This document shows, in pieces, positions 53,943 to 56,882 of a stretch of DNA of 56,882 nucleotides; the stretch's first letter is position 1; each line of letters starts with the position of its first letter. The position numbers were made by a program, and so were the translations under genes. The notes below the pieces were generated by a model. That model made no database searches, was not told where the DNA came from, and worked only from the letters and a program-made list of their open reading frames with translations. Source of the stretch: Chara braunii (lineage: Eukaryota > Streptophyta > Charophyceae > Charales > Characeae); contig BFEA01000724.1 in assembly GCA_003427395.1 (NCBI GenBank), forward strand, positions 35,585-92,466. The letters are read 5' to 3'.

Positions 53943-54002
53943 GGACCGTTGTTGTTCTTGATCAGGGCTATCGGGCAGTAGGATATGCGGTTGCTGTGCG
54001 TT

Positions 54003-55432
54003 CTATGCGTGCTGTTTTTGCTGCACCTGTTGTTTCTCGCTCGCCAACTGCCTCAGGCGGGTCCCCTGAGGGCTTTGTAGAAGGGGCGTCTTTTGTTCCT
54101 TGGCATCTTTTATTGCATTGGTGCTTCCGTCCTTGGCCTTTTCTGCCGCATCCGTATCTCTCTGCCCCCTTGTCATAGTTATGTCAGTATTCCCCCCGGG
54201 GCCTGGTGCTTGGTCCCGGGATAAGTTTCCCGGGGGCTGGTCGGGTGTCGTCGAATCTTTATCTACTAGTTTCGAGACCTGCCCTTCCTGACGATCCCTA
54301 CCCAACGCATTATCCCCGTTTTCTAGACATGCAAAGCGGCTACCATTGATGTCTATCCCTGTATCAATCTCTGTCGATTTCTTCTGTGGACTCACTTTTC
54401 TTCCTACCGCTACCCAAGTTTCATGCTTCTTGGGCTTTACCGGGGGGTTCTTTAGATGGGCTTCCAGGGGTTTGGGTGGGATCCATGTCGCCGATGGATG
54501 TGATGCTGTTTTCGGGTCACCTTGTCCCTCCCAAGACCAGCCGGTGATTTTCCCGTCGTTCCCTCCTGGTGCATCAATGTAGACCCATCCCTCATAACCT
54601 GGATCGACTGCCCGCCGCGTGGACTCATCAAATGGATCCTTCCTAAGTCGCCCGGTGGGCTTGGCCGTTCGTGAGGGGTGTCGGGGGCATGCCGTGTCTG
54701 TGTACAAGTGGCCATAAGCTTGGCATTTGACGCACCATGGCCTGAGCTTGTGAGCGGTGTGGATCCTGTATACTTTCCCTCCTACGCAGAAGGGGATAAC
54801 GTCGCCAATTGAGAAGATGTGTTCGTCTGGGAGGTTGATGGCTAGCATCAGGTAGTCATCCCTCCGGGCCACGTGGGGGGAAGTGGGTTAATAAAGTCTA
54901 CCACATCGTACTTCTCAGCGAAGTCCTGGACGAATGTTGCTTGGATCTCAATCGGGATGTGTCGGAACTCCACCCAGAAGTGCTCTCGCATCATCTGCTC
55001 CCTGTAATCCTCTGGCCGTTGTGGTTTCGGGGGGGTCCTGGGGTAGATGCGGACTTCTGACCTTTCGCAGCGGAGGGACTTCCACTTATCCATTGTTTGT
55101 TTGTCCTCCTCTGCGACGCACAAGACCGTGATGACAAAGGCTGATGCGGGTTGGATCAGGAAAAGTTCGCGTGCGCTTGCTGGAGACCCCTTGAAGCCCG
55201 CTAAGCGCTCCCTGATCCAACCAACTTTGTCATTCGTGGATTTGAAGGCTGCATCATCGTGGAAGGCCCAATTACTCGCGTGACCGGCGTACAGTGTGTC
55301 CCTCGTTTTCACGGCTTCCCCTGAGAGGGTTCTGACAACTGTTGTTCTGCCAGCCTGCTGCAGGATCTTTTTTTCCGGGAGGGCCAAAAGGCGGGACAGG
55401 AAAAATGCCCCAGCAGTTGTCAGGTTTCTCAC
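54003..55432 (-). pseudogene. LINE E ORF1 N-terminal module and CCHC knuckle
   Basis: Frame 55432-54848 (194 codons) holds SNWAFHDDAAFKSTNDKVGW, MDKWKSLRCERSEVRIYP and EHFWVEFRHIPIEIQATFVQ, resembling the DUF4283-type N-terminal domain of plant LINE ORF1 proteins. The next frame, 54872-54003, carries FSIGDVIPFCVGGKVYRIHT and the knuckle CVKCQAYGHLYTDTAC (C-x2-C-x4-H-x6-C). GYEGWVYIDAPGG and a long Lys/Asp-rich tail ending QQVQQKQHA follow. The frames overlap by 25 bases, so one frameshift divides the protein. The part after the knuckle is probably disordered. Confidence 0.83.
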
Positions 55433-55478
55433 GGGTATTTTCCACTCCTCCTCCCTTCCCTTGATGCCCTTATCCTTC

Positions 55479-55866
55479 CTACGCTGAATCGTGATGGTGT
55501 CCGGGGGGGGGGGGTCCCCTCACTCGCTCAGCCCAAGTTTGGGTCGGCTGGTTGTGAGGGGTCGAGCTGGAGGAGGAGGCAAGTGAGCTGTGGGGGATCG
55601 AAGTGTTGGAGGATCCCGCTTGGCTAGCGCTAGGGGACTCCTCCTCCCCTAGTGTCTGATCCTTCAGTGATTCCTTCTCCTTCTCTGATATTTTTACCCC
55701 CCCCAGCATCGATTCCAGGCTTTTGCGGGGGATCCAGGTCCATCCTCGCCTCCCTGTCTTTTCCTTTATCACCTAATAGACGGCTTTGGGCAAAGTGTCT
55801 CGCCACCCCCCTATATAGGAGCGTCGAGTCAAGTCTCTTGTGGGCACGCTGGTGCCTTTTCTTCAT
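55479..55866 (-). pseudogene. LINE E ORF1 N-terminus
   Basis: Frames 55866-55630 (starting MKKRHQRAHKR) and 55772-55479 overlap. The second ends in SSSSSTPHNQPTQTWAERVR followed by GPPPPGHH; the Trp-Ala-x-x-Val-Arg-Gly segment is a common start of plant LINE ORF1 domains. A run of nine C at about 55502-55511 (plus G) and another at about 55696 are likely sites of frame slippage. The true start Met is probably at 55866 or further upstream. Confidence 0.65.
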
Positions 55867-55899
55867 CTTGACGCGTTTGTTGTCAAGGTGTGTGTAGAG

Positions 55900-56480
55900 T
55901 AAGTGAGGCGGGTGGGGATGTATATAACGTGCTTAAGGTGAGCGGCCACCTTCTCTCTTTTCTTCTTCTTCTTCTTCTTCTCCTTCTTCTTCTTCTTCTT
56001 CTTCTTCTGCTTCTTCTTCTTTTCAGGGACTCAACTCAAGCTCCGTGTCTTCCCCGGGGCTCTCCTACAGTGCGTGCCGTGGTGCGTGCCTGTCTCTTTC
56101 AGGCCACGTGTCAATTCTCGGCAGCCCGAGACTACTGGGCTCACCCCCTCTCTCTCCCCTTTCTCCGCCACTCCCACCTCCGGCCGCTTTCTCTCTCTTC
56201 TCCTTCTTCTTCTTCTTCGTCTTCTTCTTCCTCTTTTTCTTACTCTCCTTCTTCTTTTTCTTCACGTCCTTCTTCTTCTTCACCTTATTCCAAGGTACTG
56301 AAGTGTGTGTGGCACTGCGTGCCCGCCTTTCTCAGTCCACGTGTCAGGTCGCGACAACCCGGCGGCGGGGTTACGCACCCACCCCTTTCCTCCCCCTCTC
56401 TCCTCCCCTCCCGCCCTTCTCCTCCTCCTTTCTCCCCCCTTTACCTCCTTTCTCCCCTCCGTTGGTGCACAACTTCTTCC
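55900..56480 (-). promoter_or_regulatory. LINE E 5' region with tandem monomer-like units
   Basis: CCACGTGTCA occurs at 56103 and 56338, 235 bp apart, each preceded by a GCGTGCC..TCTTTCAG or GCGTGCCC..TTTCTCAG segment and by a long TTC-rich tract (about 55958-56030 and 56195-56285). Repeated 5' monomers act as internal promoters in some LINEs; that role here is inference. Long Ser/Leu frames over the tracts are artefacts. Confidence 0.6.
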
Positions 56481-56677
56481 TTTGACTGGCCTTCCCAGGG
56501 CGGTTAAGGTGGCCGGGGATTCCTCTTTCGTTCTTTATTCCTTTCGTCCTTCTTCTTTCCCTCCTCCCTCCCCTCTCACTCCCTCAAAGCCCCCTTCTCC
56601 TTCTCCCTTGTTTTCTTCCTCCCTCCCAATCTTTCTCTGTTCCTTCTCATATGTAACCCACTAACCAATAAACTGTA
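56481..56677. other. Pyrimidine-rich unassigned sequence
   Basis: CT-rich on the plus strand with no gene. It lies between the LINE E 5' units and the terminal tandem repeat, and may contain the LINE E insertion boundary. Confidence 0.4.
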
Positions 56678-56882
56678 ACTCAACGGCCAACTCGCCAGTA
56701 GACATGCTGTATTTCAATGCCCAATTCGCCAATCCGTCAGCGCTTGAAAGGTAGTCAGACACGCGGGGGAGGGGTTTCAACGGCCCAACTTGCCCATAAA
56801 CATATTGTGTGTCAACGCCCAATTCGCCAATCCGTCAGCGCTTGAAGGGTAGTCCAGCTCGCGGGGGAGGGGATGGGGGTGG
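56678..56882. repeat. 98-bp tandem repeat, at least two copies, running off the window
   Basis: CCAATTCGCCAATCCGTCAG begins at 56719-56721 and 56817-56819 in register, 98 bp apart. TCAACGGCC at 56678 and 56776 and GCGGGGGAGGGG also repeat. The last copy is cut by the window edge. Confidence 0.93.

Larger units (their letters stand above)
47277..56480 (-). mobile_element. LINE E: nearly full-length non-LTR retrotransposon
   Basis: On the minus strand: a GAA-rich 5' region, ORF1 (about 55866-53044), ORF2 endonuclease (52797-52085), RT (52071-49694), zf-RVT (49697-48240), and a 950-nt 3' UTR with repeated stem-loops ending in 9 A at 47277-47285. It is the most complete copy in the window, about 8.6-9.2 kb. 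Damage is limited to a handful of stops and frameshifts. The 5' boundary is uncertain and no left/right duplication pair was found. Confidence 0.92.

Noticed and set aside
55890-56507. 205-codon plus-strand Ser/Leu/Pro-rich frame
   Set aside because: It crosses the LINE E 5' pyrimidine tracts on the antisense strand; composition explains the open frame.

Overview
This window looks like repeat-dominated, gene-poor nuclear DNA of a plant-lineage eukaryote. I found no intact host protein-coding gene. Almost everything I can name is a retrotransposon, a decayed fragment of one, or tandem-repeat DNA. The best lineage clue is a retro-copied U6 snRNA at 15736-15806 (minus strand), whose core reads like land-plant/streptophyte U6 and not like animal or yeast U6. 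LTR-element structure (tRNA-iMet-type primer site, Ty3/gypsy order PR-RT-RH-INT, a chromodomain-like tail) and plant-style LINEs (ORF1 with a zinc knuckle; ORF2 with APE endonuclease, RT and a C-terminal zf-RVT domain) fit this. A charophyte alga such as Chara is my guess; it is inference and not shown by the window.

Layout. 1-361 is a 91-bp satellite, followed by a GAA-rich tract and unassigned sequence. 2.2-9.3 kb is Gypsy-1, a decayed Ty3/gypsy element without recognisable LTRs. 9.3-15.7 kb is non-coding and rich in minisatellites: a roughly 30-bp array at 10.39-11.07 kb and an alternating 42/45-48-bp array at 13.53-13.96 kb. 15.7-17.3 kb holds the U6 retropseudogene, three tRNA-headed SINE-like units and a 71-nt G run. 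18.1-20.3 kb is LINE A (5'-truncated) and 22.5-29.9 kb is LINE B (nearly full length, heavily broken). 30.27-34.00 kb is LINE C on the minus strand (5'-truncated, best preserved, 15-bp target-site duplications). 34.03-43.75 kb is Gypsy-2, with both LTRs, primer site and polypurine tract; its 3' LTR is cut short. 43.7-47.3 kb is a mosaic of retroelement 3' tails, a divergent LINE fragment (LINE D) and a poly(A)-only insertion flanked by a 16-bp duplication. 47.28 to about 56.5 kb is LINE E on the minus strand, nearly full length. A 98-bp tandem repeat runs off the right edge.

How the parts relate. LINEs A, B, C and E are one family by protein and by 3' end. Ten copies of a short 3' stem-loop (stem GCTGNN, loop CCCGGTT) are scattered over LINE tails and orphan tail fragments. 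Its stem shows compensatory base-pair changes, as expected if the family's reverse transcriptase recognises the structure. The U6 copy, the SINE-like units and the poly(A)-only insertion look like products of the same kind of target-primed machinery. Most in-frame stops in both gypsy elements and in the LINEs are one C-to-T or G-to-A transition from an expected codon, pointing to decay by cytosine deamination of silenced copies.
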